Source: Zea mays (taxonomy: Eukaryota > Streptophyta > Magnoliopsida > Poales > Poaceae). From it: 64,000 nt of DNA. Every line of letters starts with the position of its first letter. Within the stretch, counting starts at the first letter, position 1. Positions 34,747-46,894 of this stretch are shown here, in pieces. The stretch lies in assembly GCF_902167145.1 (NCBI RefSeq), contig NC_050104.1, forward strand, positions 107,767,849 through 107,831,848, in the 5' to 3' direction. A program made the translations under genes and the position numbers. Under the pieces are notes generated by a model. That model was not told where the DNA came from and made no database searches. It was given only the letters and a program-made list of their open reading frames with translations.

Positions 34747-37475
34747 AATCTGTTCATGGTCATTATAAGAAAGTTGTAGGTGCTTTTCTTATATTGCTTG
34801 TGTTAAAATTTCACAACCATAGGCCTGACGGTTTAAGAGTTATGAATTTTACAAACTGTTTGCTGTGTTCTGTCCACTGTCAGGACAGAATTTGAAAACT
34901 GTAATGTTTGGTTTGATTAAACCTGGAATCACTTCTTGGTGATTACAAAAGTTATGTAGCGCTTTTGCTGAGCTTCCCAAAAAGTCTTGGATCACTCTTT
35001 TTGGCGGTCTGAAGATTTAGTTATGAATGTTTAAAGTCTGAAGACTGAATCTGTCCAATTCTAGACAACAAGGTCTTCTAGTGTCTTTTATCTTTAGTTA
35101 AATAGGGAATCACCTTGAGATGTTTATAAATAATTTGTAGAACATTTAATTAGCTTTCCATAAAGTCTTAAATCACTTTGTTTGGATGTCTGAATCTTTA
35201 GTTGTGAATTTTTGAAGCTGCAAGTCTGAATCTGTCTAAATCTGGACAGCGCTGTTGTATTAGCACGTTTTGACCTTGCTAAGTGCTGAATCATGTTGTA
35301 ATGACAATACCAAAGTTGTAGAGCACTTTTTAAGCTTTCCAGAAAATCCTAGTTTGCTATTTTTGGATTAATATTTGAAGAGATATGATTAAAACTAGTA
35401 ACTGCTGTGCTGCTGTCCTAAAAATCTGCATGTGCCCAATTAATTGTTAGTTCACCCCTTTGACTAAAAATGCTTAGTTAGCACTTAACGGATATAGAAT
35501 TGTAATGGCTAAACTTAGGTTGACATGTGTTTCATGATTAATGTACTTTCTTGCTGTAGTTGAGGGTGGATAAGAGTTCCGTAGTTATTAATATCTATGT
35601 CGTATTCAAACTTACGTTGTCTTGGTTGGACTTGTGTGGTCAGTGATGCTTTTGTGTGATAAATAGAAGAACTAAGGAAAAACCATAGCAAGTTAAATAA
35701 ATGCGTATACTTGTGGATGTCATAGTTGTGTTGTGTAAATATACAAAATGTGGTCGTCTTGTTAATGGTGTTAATGATGAACGTTGATAACGTACGAATA
35801 GCTAGCGCTTGCGTATAGTCGTTGCAGTGTCTTACTAATTAGTGTTTAGTTCGCTACCATGTATTGTATATCTTGTGATATTTTTCACCATATTCATCCA
35901 TATGCATCTTGCATCTCATTTAGGACCGAGAGATGCCGATCGAGCAACTGACGTGGTGCCAACCACAAGATGCAATTGGTGGACGACCCCAAAGAAGGAT
36001 GGACATAACCAGTGGATGCTCGCCAAGCGAGTGCCCCCCCAGCAAACACTACCTAAGTGTTAAATTAAAGGCAAGCCCCGGTTTTATGCATAACCGTTAT
36101 ATATGCTATTTTACTGCACTTAATGTTTGTAGGCTTGTACCGTGCACTTAAGTGTAGGAGTTGAATGAAACCCTAGTTGCATGAACTCAGGATTCCCTTT
36201 GAGATGGATACTAGTATGCTAGGTCGAGTAGCTGCTTTGCTAATTAGGGATCTCGGTAGAAGTCGAGTGATTTTCTAGCACTCGCGCGAGGTCAGGAATT
36301 GATTGTATCCACTTTGATAACAGAATGATGATGGTCTGTGGACACGGATCCATGGGGATGCGTTGTTTACAAGATAAAAATTGGAATAAGGATTAACGTG
36401 CGGATACCTGTGTCAAGCGTTTGAACGTACTAAACACATGCCGAGAAATATGGTAAATCGGTAAGCCTAGTACCTGAGTGAACCTGCCCGCAGATTGCCC
36501 TCCTCACGCGACCTGAGACGTGGTCTCCCATTCCGGTTATGGTGGGTACAAGTGCGGTCACTGCACGACGGCAGTCGGGGTCAGTGAGGCATTGTACGCC
36601 AAGGCGGTGAGCCCCTTTCTGTTGCCAGGGAATCGATGGGGACGGTTGATGTGTGTGGGGACGGAGTGCCTCGCCACGTCGTGTGTTTAGGTTTACCTTG
36701 CAAGGATAAAAACTCGATTCGAATCGTCTGCTTCTCGCAGCTAATGAGACTGCTTGATCCATTGTACTGCATTGAGTAATAAGTGGAAATGAGATTACTG
36801 GCAAAAGATGTTGATTGCTAAAAATGTTTGATACCATGTATGAGTAGCTAGGTACTCATCTAGTTTAAAAACGAGCATACTAAAACTTGAAAAGCTAAAA
36901 CTTGATTTTAGACTCAGCTAGTGCTTTTGGCAAACCAAACCCCTCAGCCAAACAGCTGCATGTCTAGAGGTAGAGGAGTAGACTCCTCACACCGGGTAAG
37001 TCTAGTTGAGTATTAGTATACTCAGCCTTGCTTGTGGCACATTTTTTTTGCAGGTACTCCTTAGGATGATTTGTTGCTAGTGTGACTTGGCCTCCATCCC
37101 TGCCACCGGGATAGATGGTCGAGTGGGTTACTGCTTCCACAGGAGAGGACCAGGAGGAGTAGCGTGGCCAGGCTTCGCCATGTTACCCGGTTCTTCTCTG
37201 TTAGTTATTTCCGTTGCATTAAAATTTATGGTTATTATTTCTGAAACTCCGATAATGTAATCACTAATGATACTTATTAAATTTGTGGTATTATGTTTTA
37301 TTGTATTTCTCTGTGACTCACCTTCGAGTGAGCTAGTGGTATTCGATCCTGGATAAGTGGCTTTATCGGACTAGATCCGAGGGACTGACGGGTTATTTCT
37401 ATTTAAGTGTGGTCTAGCCTCTAAGGCGGGACTTAGGCACTTAAGTTGGAACAATTCGGGCGGTTCCGCCACAGC

Positions 37476-37487
37476 TGGTATCGGAGC
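37476..37487 (+). promoter_or_regulatory. Primer-binding site (initiator Met tRNA type)
   Basis: TGGTATCGGAGC, two bases after the 5' LTR. It matches the Met-type site TGGTATCAGAGC at 11 of 12 bases. Confidence 0.75.
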
Positions 37488-39157
37488 GAATACCATTACA
37501 GAGAAGTCAATAAGTCATAAATACCAACTTTTCTAAAGTAAAACTTGCTTAGAAACAAATGTTGGATAGATCGTCAGGACGATAAGAATAGACCTAGGAC
37601 GTGAAGCCTTAGGAAATAGATGGGTAGCTAGGTGGCTATTTATATAGGCCATAAGGGCTACTACTACTATTAATAAGGATGCTGTAGAAGCACCCGAAAA
37701 ATTAGTTAGGTCTGAGAAGACGACTAGAATGAGCATGCATCATGATTGTCGCATCATTGTCTCTTGTGCACCAACATGCTCTCTCACCTTTATTCCAATA
37801 ATAAGAAATTGTGAATAATGTGATGTACTGCTATGTTAGGAGCTATAAGAAGTGCCTTATCCTGTGTTGTTATGATAGTCTTGATTAGGTTGTGTTATGT
37901 GTTCTCCCTGCCATGCTGTCTAGGAGGTACGGTAACTATTTAATACATTTTGCCTCTAACCAATAAAAAAAATTTGTTGCTTGTTTTGCCCATTAAAAGA
38001 GACCCCTTCTCCAAACAATCTAGTGGTCCCCTAGTGAAACCTTTTTTAAAAAAATCATATGCTTATGTTAGTTTTTCTAGCCCTTGTGTGTTTATCCTTG
38101 AAATTACACCTGCACAGCTTGTAGACCCCCATAGCTTGACCGCTGTACAAACCCAACTCTCCTTGTGCACTTGTCGTGTCAAAAAAAAGTTGTTGTTTGG
38201 TGTCTAGTTGCACAAACCCTATCAAGACCATGTTTCTTTCCATAAATCCTTGCCCCTAAAACTTCATGGCATTTCTGTTGATCATCCTAGTTGATCCTGT
38301 TTTCCTACCTCTCCTTTGCCTTAATCTGGTAATCCTTTTTCTTGTGAATCATATTTGCCTTATCATCCAAATCTCCGAATCCTTTAATGATTCTGCCCTG
38401 TTATCTGGTTATCTGCTATAACCCGTTCTCAAGTATCGGATGTTAATCTGCCTAAAAATCTCAATTCTAATAATGCTCATACACGTTCTCCGAGGATCAT
38501 GACGCTTGTTTTATCAACTTATCTCTAAACGGCATATCCATGTGGATTAATGGATGTTGTTATTATCTTTGGATCTCTCATGTCTCTAAAAGCTTATCAA
38601 TCTCGATCTCATGGTTGGTTCCTCCTCATATTAAATATCGTATCAATCTTTGGCTGATAATCCCCGTGATGATCATAAAATAGTTCTCTGAGTTGAAGAA
38701 AGTTCTCATGTGATGCTCTTTTGTCAGCAGCCTCTGCTTCAACTCCGGTCACATCCTTAATTTCTGAGCCATACTCTCATGGGCTCCATCTATCTGTGCT
38801 ATGTGAATTTCTTATTGGTTGCGTTTGGTAATGATGTCATGACTAACGACTGATGGTGCCGCGATGAGACCGAGAGCCTACTATGGTGCACACATGGTTG
38901 AGCTGCTCGGCACGCGCTGGTATCGCGGTTAATAGCCATGATCCATTATGAACTACACCGATATGCTATCTTTGGTGAAAATTCTCTCAGAGTGATCGCC
39001 GCATTTTGTCTCCGCATGCCGCGATATTCTATCCAAATCTGTCTTCAGTATCTTGTCAGATCCCATCTCATGAATTTGCATCTATCTCCAGCCTGGGAGT
39101 TACATGCTTCTCCACCCTTGAAGATCCTCATTCGAATCTCGGGACGAGATTCTTTTT

Positions 39158-39169
39158 AAGGGGGGAAGG
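39158..39169 (+). promoter_or_regulatory. Polypurine tract of the LARD
   Basis: AAGGGGGGAAGG one base before the 3' LTR. It is the plus-strand primer. Confidence 0.75.
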
Positions 39170-39868
39170 TTGTGACACCCCAGGTGTCAGTTTCGTGTTA
39201 CGTCGCGAGATTTATCCTAATCTCGGATGCTCAGTGAAAATTTCTATTTCTCGCTCGCGTATGTGTCTGATTATCCAAACTATTCATTTATGTTTCGCCA
39301 AACTCGAGGTTATTCAATCTCGAGGAAGGCCAAATTTGGGGCCTGTTAAAACTTTTATTCTCAGCACGAATGCAAACTCAAAAATCATTCTCGACTTATA
39401 AATCTCGTTTAAAGCTCATTTAATCAAGCGCTCGACAGTTGCTAGTCGAGCTGAGTCCAAATCCAATTTCTCGATGTTCGATCTATGTCCAAAAATTAAT
39501 CTGAGTCTGTACTCTCAAACGAAATGCTCTGTTGTGTCGGTATCTAATTATTTATTATCCGACTCGGCTAAATATCTCATGTCCGAACCGAATTCAAAAC
39601 CTCGTATCGACAGCGATTGTAAAATATCACGATTCGCTTTCTCCGACTAAAAATCCAAAGCCGATCAGAAATATGAGAGAAAACATTTATTTCTAAAATA
39701 GCGCGCGAGGAATTATTTTCGAGCGAAATCAAATCCAACTCTCGGTCGAATTAATCGCTCAATCGTCCATTCGTCCAAATTTTATTTTCGCTCTGTTCTC
39801 CGTAGAGGCGAAATCCGCAGAAGCATTTTTACTCCGGAAAATAAATTAGCGCGACCCGATTACGTGTT

Positions 39869-39937
39869 TGGGCTAAGCCCATTCAAGTCCAATAGGCCCA
39901 CTAAGAAACCCTAACCCTAGGATTGCTTCTATAAATA
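39869..39937 (+). promoter_or_regulatory. Telo-box, site II motifs and TATA box in the LARD 3' LTR
   Basis: TGGGCT (39869-39874), AGCCCA (39876-39881), GGCCCA (39895-39900), AAACCCTAACCCTA (39906-39919) and TATAAATA (39930-39937). In the 5' copy the third site reads AGACCCA. Confidence 0.55.
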
Positions 39938-39957
39938 GGAGCTCTCTCCCTTGCAAA

Positions 39958-40890
39958 TTGGCAATTTTTCACTCCCACCCCTCCATTCTTCCCAGCCGCC
40001 ACCCTCTCCCTTCCTGCCTCTTCTTCACGGCAGCAACATCCATCAGGGAGCCGTGCTTCTCCCATGGCGCCTCCTCTCCTTCCCTTCCTCGAGCAAGCTC
40101 TAGTGAGCGCGCAGTGCAGCAACACCTTCTTCCCCATGGAAGCCGGCGCTCCCTGTCCATGGCGCCATCTCCCAGCAGCCACTCCCATGGCGTGCTGCTC
40201 GAGTCGGTCTCCTTCCTCCCTCTGTCCCTTGCCGCAGGAGCAGCAGCTCCTCCTCCCATGGTCGGCCTCCCTTCTCCCCCTCGGCTCCTTCCTCCAGGCC
40301 GAGCTCCTATGCCAGGAACGGCTGCTCCACTTGACCGTTGCTCCATTTTTTTCCCCTCGCTCTGCTCTCTCGGCTGCTGGCGGCCATGGCGCGACGCCTC
40401 CGCTCCTTCTCTCTACCCCACAAAACAGCCAGCGCGCAGGAGCTTCTTCTCCATGGACGCCGACCAGGCTGGTCCCTCGCCTCTGCTCTTCCCCGTGGTC
40501 GCAGTTCTGCGCAGAGCTGCGAGTAGGAGCATGCCATGGCCGGATCTGCCCCCTCCATGGACGCCCCTTGCTGTTCCCTGCGCCCAGCTCTCTCTATCCA
40601 GTGCGCCCCATTTTCTTCCATGGAAAACCAACAGCGAGCCCCCTTCCTCGCTGTTCGTCGTGGTGCCCGCCGGCTGTTCGGCAAAATGCGCAGCAAGCCG
40701 CGCGCTGCAGCAACCCTCCCGTTCGATCTCCACTCCCCTCGTCGCGTGTCGTCGCTCTCGTGCTCGCTGCGCAGCCCCATCCGCAACACCATCGAAAACC
40801 GTGGTGAGAAACACCCCGCTGCCCTTGCTATTATCATATTTTTGTGCTCGGAAAAATGTTGAACTGTTGCGTGTGTCTAATCGCAGCTAG
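39958..40890 (+). other. 310-codon GC-rich ORF just downstream of the LTR TATA box
   Basis: Open for 310 codons, rich in serine, proline, alanine and leucine, with no known domain. In the 5' LTR the matching stretch begins at 17602 but breaks near 18000, where a T-run is one base shorter. It may be a leader peptide or only GC-rich chance. Confidence 0.2.
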
Positions 40891-42899
40891 TGGTCGGCGC
40901 CGCGCTTCGCGCCTTGCCCGTTCGACGAAACGCCAAGCCATGTGGACAGCCCATGCGTCTAGTCATGACTCGTTCAGGTTGATTGATTTATAGTTTATAA
41001 AACATATGCTTTGGTTGATGTCGGGCAGTGCATGTATATATGTGGATGTGTGTAATATGTTTTGGCTATACACATTGGTAGGATCGTGTTTGCGATTGGA
41101 GAACAAAAGGTTATGTGATGTATGCGATTGGTAGTTGTCTAGTTATGTTTTGGTCGATGTGGTGCATGTTTAAAAATTGTATTGGTATGGATTGAAGTTT
41201 GTGGCGAAAGAAAAAGAAGTAGAAAAGAACTCGGATGTTTTTATATCTTGATAGGAAAAATATGCGATGTGTTGTTTGATGCGAAAAACTCAGTTACAAA
41301 ATGCGGATTATGTTTTAGGGAATACATCGATATATTTTTATGTAAAAAGTGTATTAGTTTTATGCATGTGATCGGTGATTGTGATAGTCGATGCAAATGA
41401 GAGTATGGATAATCCGGTTGGAGTCACTTGTGCAGTTGATGCCTTGTGCGTATTGTGGGGACACGTAGGTGCGTGGGTGAGCCGATATGTTATTTGGTTG
41501 TTGGATCGGATACATATGTGGCTGCAATAGTTCTTTTGTACGTCGTAGGGATTGGTCGTGGATGTATTAATTGTTTGCTAAATCACTTCGTCGTAAAGTA
41601 GTGTGTTAGTTGTGGTAAATTAAATAAAGCGTAAAACATGCTTAGTGGTTTCCATAGTCGGCTAATGAGTTAGTCTATGTTAAATATATTTTATGCATTC
41701 ATCGTGGTGTTGGTTGGATGTGATAAGTAGATTGGAAGTGTGTTTGCCTGAGCACGGTGTTGTCAAACGTGTATGCCGAAATGTGTAGTAGTGATTGCGT
41801 TAAGTTAAACCGAAGTGTCTCGAGTGCACGCCACAATATGGTTGTATGCGAGACATGGCAAAAATAGAGTGTGCTCGACATAAATGTTTGGTCAATATAG
41901 GTGGGAATTGTCTTGGCCTAATTAGAGAGGTGATGTCATGCCGTAAGTAGTCATCACTTCCTCTACAATTATAAGTCGAGTCTATACGTGTTAGGCGTTC
42001 CTTAAATTGTGCTTCACAAGTAAGTGTATGATTGTACTTATGACTTGAATAGATGTCTTCGAGTGAACTAATAGGTTCCTAAGGCAATTAGGTGTAAGGT
42101 GTTTATAGTGACGCTTTATCACGAAAGGTGTTAAGTCAGCGCATAAATAAGAGATAAGTGTATTTTGTGTAGTGTGGATTGATTTTGAGTGCATGGTAGC
42201 AAGAAACGAATTAGTGCGCATATAGGCGAGGAATGAGTGTGATGAAATGGTGACATGCCTTCGTAGTCATCATGTCGTCTGTTGGTGACCTAACTGAAGG
42301 TCGTAGAGAAGGGTCGATTACACGTGTGTTATTATTGTCACCTTATGGTTCTGTATGAATTGCAATGTGAAGTAGTAGGCTCTCTATGTGATGCTAGATG
42401 TCTAGGTAGACGTTCGTGAATTGTGGTGCTCGGACCGTCGAGATGAAGGTTAAGTCGGTCGATGCCGATTAAGTAGTTAAAATGATTAATGGAGCAATCA
42501 TGGGGTTAAAACTAGAAACTAGTGTTCTTGCACCCGTTTGGGATGTTGTAGCCAAATTGCGTGTGGTTATGGTCGCGGAGGAAAAGTAGTAGTGCTCATG
42601 TGATGTCTAATTTAAAACGCAAATTGTTGGGTGATTATCGTGGAGAGTGCGTTGTTAATTGATTGTAGTAATTTTAGTGCACTAAATGATTTGGATAAAA
42701 TTTGTAAGTCTACTTGCTAGTCCTCATTTAATTAATTTAACTCTAAGAAATGGTAAAGTGCTAGAATGATTCAAGTCTCTAGAATGCTGCAATTCTTGAA
42801 TTATATAGAAGCTGGAATTTATTGATTGCTGTTTTGGGCTGCACGCATTGTTTTTGTTGTACTGTTTGTTTGATAAACCAAATCGTGTTTTCTGTAGAA

Positions 42900-43960
42900 A
42901 AGTCATATAGAAGAGTTGTAGATAACATGATTATCTTGCTTGTACTAAAATTTGACAGCCATAAACCTGACCGTTTAGGAGTTGTGCTTTTCACAAGCCC
43001 AGCACCTGAATCTGTCGAATTTCTGAACAGATTTCAGAAATTGCAATGGTTGATTAAGTTAATGTTGAAATCAGTTATTGGTGTTCACAAGAACGTTATA
43101 TACAACTCTATTATCTTACTTGTGTTAAAAATTGACAGCCATAGGTCTGACAGTTTAGGAGTTATGCTTTTTACAAATTCAGTAACTGAATCTGTCCACT
43201 TTCTGTATAGATTTCAGAAACTGCACTGTTTGCTTAAGTAAATGTTACAATCTGTTCATGGTCATTATAAGAAAGTTGTAGGTGCTTTTCTTATATTGCT
43301 TGTGTTAAAATTTCACAACCATAGGCCTGACGGTTTAAGAGTTATGAATTTTACAAACTGCATGCTGTGTTCTGTCCACTGTCACGACAGAATTTGAAAA
43401 CTATAATGTTTGGTTTGATTAAACCTGGAATCACTTCTTGGTGATTATAAAAGTTATGTAGCGCTTTTGCTGATCTTTCCAAAAAGTCTTGGATCACTCT
43501 TTTTGGCGGTCTGAAGATTTAGTTATGAATGTTTAAAGTCTGAAGACTGAATCTGTCCAATTCTAGACAACAAGGTCTTCTAGTGTCTTTTATCTTTAGT
43601 TAAATAGGGAATCACCTTGAGATGTTTATAAATAATTTGTAGAACATTTAATTAGCTTTCCATAAAGTCTTAAATCACTTTGTTTGGATGTCTGAATCTT
43701 TAGTTGTGAATTTTTGAAGCTGCAAGTCTGAATCTGTCTAAATCTGGACAGCGCTGTTGTATTAGCACGTTTTGACCTTGCTAAGTGCTGAATCATGTTG
43801 TAATGACAATACCAAAGTTGTAGAGCACTTTTTAAGCTTTCCAGAAAATCCTAGTTTGCTATTTTTGGATTAATATTTGAAGAGATATGATTAAAACTAG
43901 TAACTGCTGTGCTGCTGTCCTAAAAATCTGCATGTGCCCAATTAATTGTTAGTTCACCCC
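42900..43960 (+). repeat. Six diverged tandem units of about 180 bp inside the LARD LTR
   Basis: Unit junctions near 43072, 43253, 43432, 43613 and 43793 give a period of 179-181 bp. Shared words are AAGTTGTAGA, CTTTCCA, GAATCTGTC and TGAATC at unit ends. The same array is split in the 5' LTR (about 20545-20898 and 34752-35455). Confidence 0.6.
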
Positions 43961-45981
43961 TTTGACTAAAAATGCTTAGTTAGCACTTAACGGATATAGA
44001 ATTGTAATGGCTAAACTTAGGTTGACATGTGTTTCATGATTAATGTACTTTCTTGCTGTAGTTGAGGGTGGATAAGAGTTCCGTAGTTATTAATATCTAT
44101 GTCGTATTCAAACTTACGTTGTCTTGGTTGGACTTGTGTGGTCAGTGATGCTTTTGTGTGATAAATAGAAGAACTAAGGAAAAACCATAGCAAGTTAAAT
44201 AAATGCGTATACTTGTGGATGTCATAGTTGTGTTGTGTAAATATACAAAATGTGGTCGTCTTGTTAATGGTGTTAATGATGAACGTTGATAACGTACGAA
44301 TAGCTAGCGCTTGCGTATAGTCGTTGCAGTGTCTTACTAATTAGTGTTTAGTTCGCTACCATGTATTGTATATCTTGTGATATTTTTCACCATATTCATC
44401 CATATGCATCTTGCATCTCATTTAGGACCGAGAGATGCCGATCGAGCAACTGACGTGGTGCCAACCACAAGATGCAATTGGTGGACGACCCCAAAGAAGG
44501 ATGGACATAACCAGTGGATGCTCGCCAAGCGAGTGCCCCCCCAGCAAACACTACCTAAGTGTTAAATTAAAGGCAAGCCCCGGTTTTATGCATAACCGTT
44601 ATATATGCTATTTTACTGCACTTAATGTTTGTAGGCTTGTACCGTGCACTTAAGTGTAGGAGTTGAATGAAACCCTAGTTGCATGAACTCAGGATTCCCT
44701 TTGAGATGGATACTAGTATGCTAGGTCGAGTAGCTGCTTTGCTAATTAGGGATCTCGGTAGAAGTCGAGTGATTTTCTAGCACTCGCGCGAGGTCAGGAA
44801 TTGATTGTATCCACTTTGATAACAGAATGATGATGGTCTGTGGACACGGATCCATGGGGATGCGTTGTTTACAAGATAAAAATTGGAATAAGGATTAACG
44901 TGCGGATACCTGTGTCAAGCGTTTGAACGTACTAAACACATGCCGAGAAATATGGTAAATCGGTAAGCCTAGTACCTGAGTGAACCTGCCCGCAGATTGC
45001 CCTCCTCACGCGACCTGAGACGTGGTCTCCCATTCCGGTTATGGTGGGTACAAGTGCGGTCACTGCACGACGGCAGTCGGGGTCAGTGAGGCATTGTACG
45101 CCAAGGCGGTGAGCCCCTTTCTGTTGCCAGGGAATCGATGGGGACGGTTGATGTGTGTGGGGACGGAGTGCCTCGCCACGTCGTGTGTTTAGGTTTACCT
45201 TGCAAGGATAAAAACTCGATTCGAATCGTCTGCTTCTCGCAGCTAATGAGACTGCTTGATCCATTGTACTGCATTGAGTAATAAGTGGAAATGAGATTAC
45301 TGGCAAAAGATGTTGATTGCTAAAAATGTTTGATACCATGTATGAGTAGCTAGGTACTCATCTAGTTTAAAAAGGAGCATACTAAAACTTGAAAAGCTAA
45401 AACTTGATTTTAGACTCAGCTAGTGCTTTTGGCAAACCAAACCCCTCAGCCAAACAGCTGCATGTCTAGAGGTAGAGGAGTAGACTCCTCACACCGGGTA
45501 AGTCTAGCTGAGTATTAGTATACTCAGCCTTGCTTGTGGCACAATTTTTTTTGCAGGTACTCCTTAGGATGATTTGTTGCTGGTGTGACTTGGCCTCCAT
45601 CCCTGCCACCGGGATACATGGTCGAGTGGGTTACTGCTTCCGCAGGAGAGGACCAGGAGGAGTAGTGTGGCTAGGCTTCGCCATGTTACCCGGTTCTTCT
45701 CCGTTAGTTATTTCCGTTGCATTAAAATTTATGGTTATTATTTCTGAAACTCCGATAATGTAATCACTAATGATACTTATTAAATTTGTGGTATTATGTT
45801 TTATTGTATTTCTCTGTGCCTCACCTTCGAGTAAGCTAGTGGTATTCGATCCTGGATAAGTGGCTTTATCGGACTAGATCCGAGGGACTGACGGGTTATT
45901 CCTATTTAAGTGTGGTCTAGCCTCTAAGGCGGGACTTAGGCACTTAAGTTGGAATAATTCGGGCGGTTCCACCACAGCATC

Positions 45982-46535
45982 AACCACTACGGCATGGGCA
46001 ACTTCTCCATCAGGTAGGCTCGGGTACGTGACCGAGCCCTCGGCCCTAGCCTCGGCTCTCTTCATAGTCAAATATTCAAATACAGGAACTGGACGTCTCC
46101 ACTAGACACAAGTCAACAGAAAGTACAAGCCTCATACAACATGCCCTACCGTCTATAGGGGCTCGGCCTCGCCTCCTCACCATACGCGGCCAACCTCGGC
46201 ACTCCTGGCAGCCCTCTTCGAGGCTATAAATAGGGGAGTCCACAACTTCAGGCAGGGGCAAACACTTCACAGTTTTCACCTCCACTGCGATATTGGCACT
46301 TGCCTTAATCAACCCCAGGGACTTGGGATCCTCCCCTCTCCCGACCTGCTTGTACTCCCTACTGCAAGCACTTAGATGCAAGTAATATAAGTCTCATCCT
46401 CCCTCTACTGAAAGTAGGGTTTTCTCTCGCCCGAACTAGGATAAACGACTTGTGTCACCTTGCATCACCCATCTGGGCCAGGGCACGTAACATCATTTCG
46501 CTAGTTAGTGAGATCCTCGGATCAATACACTAACA
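45982..46535 (+). repeat. Old Tat-type gypsy 5' LTR, right part
   Basis: Resumes directly after GCATC (45977-45981). It has TATAAATA at 46225-46232 and ends CACTAACA before GTTGGTGCGCCAGG. It pairs with 16024-16814. Confidence 0.75.
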
Positions 46536-46805
46536 GTTGGTGCGCCAGGTTGGGGCTTGCTGCATGCAAAACATCACGTTTCCATCAAGGCTCCAGATAG
46601 CCAACCTCCAACACCTTTGAGGCTCGGCACGGTGATCTAGTTCGGTAGTCTGGAGTTCATGTCGCTCGACATCGAATACAACATGGTGCTCCTCCCACCT
46701 AGACACCTGGCTGACGCTCAGGAGCAACTAGACTTCTGCTCCCGTCCTCCTCGCCGTAGGAGGTGGACACGGAACAATCGCAACTGCACAGCGGACAGCA
46801 CCCCA
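46536..46805 (+). pseudogene. Start of gag of the old Tat element, decayed
   Basis: Reads FGSLEFMSLD then NMVLLPP in broken frames, matching the beginning of the gag at 22577 (FRSLEFVSLDG, DMILLSPP). It has stops and breaks off near 46805, where unrelated sequence begins TGTCACACCC. No complete protein can be read. Confidence 0.6.
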
Positions 46806-46894
46806 TTGTCACACCCAAAAGGAGACCGAATGAAATAAGCATGATATAACATATTTAAGCCAAAGGCTGGTGGATGTTGAAACAAGGTATACCT

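Larger units (their letters stand above)
16815..37473 (+). repeat. 5' LTR of the LARD, split by the Tat insertion (about 6.8 kb of LTR)
   Basis: Parts 16815-20898 and 34752-37473 together match the intact right LTR (39171-45976) from end to end. Divergence by eye is about 1-2 percent, except for a perfectly identical block at about 34977-36871. TATAAATA lies at 17574-17581. Confidence 0.85.
37474..39170 (+). other. Non-coding interior of the LARD
   Basis: Only about 1.7 kb, A/T-rich, with no gag, protease, reverse transcriptase or integrase motif in any frame. The last 200 bp (ending AATCTCGGGACGAGATTC then the purine tract) resemble the extreme 3' interior of Del/Tekay elements. Confidence 0.7.
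16815..45976 (+). mobile_element. Non-autonomous large-LTR retrotransposon (LARD), Del/Tekay-like
   Basis: Two long LTRs beginning TGTGACACCCC and ending CACA flank a non-coding interior of only about 1.7 kb. A methionine-type primer site follows the left LTR and a purine tract precedes the right LTR. Perfect 5-bp target duplications (GCATC) flank it. A 13.8-kb Tat element (20899-34746) is inserted in the left LTR; without it the element is about 15.3 kb. No gag or pol is present, so it depends on another element. The sequence just before the right LTR and LTR motifs shared with 59756-63673 point to the Del/Tekay lineage of gypsy. Confidence 0.85.
39171..45976 (+). repeat. Intact 3' LTR of the LARD (6806 bp)
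   Basis: Starts TGTGACACCCC and ends CCACCACA, followed by GCATC. It shows the whole LTR without the Tat insertion, and so validates the borders of the split left copy. The 44.9-45.6 kb part includes motifs shared with Del/Tekay LTRs, such as the TACTCAGCCTTGCTTGTGGC run. Confidence 0.9.

Noticed and set aside
36430..45339. 135-codon minus-strand ORF present twice with identical sequence (36430-36837 and 44932-45339)
   Set aside because: Identity reflects the two LTR copies and the suspected conversion tract; no protein family is recognisable.
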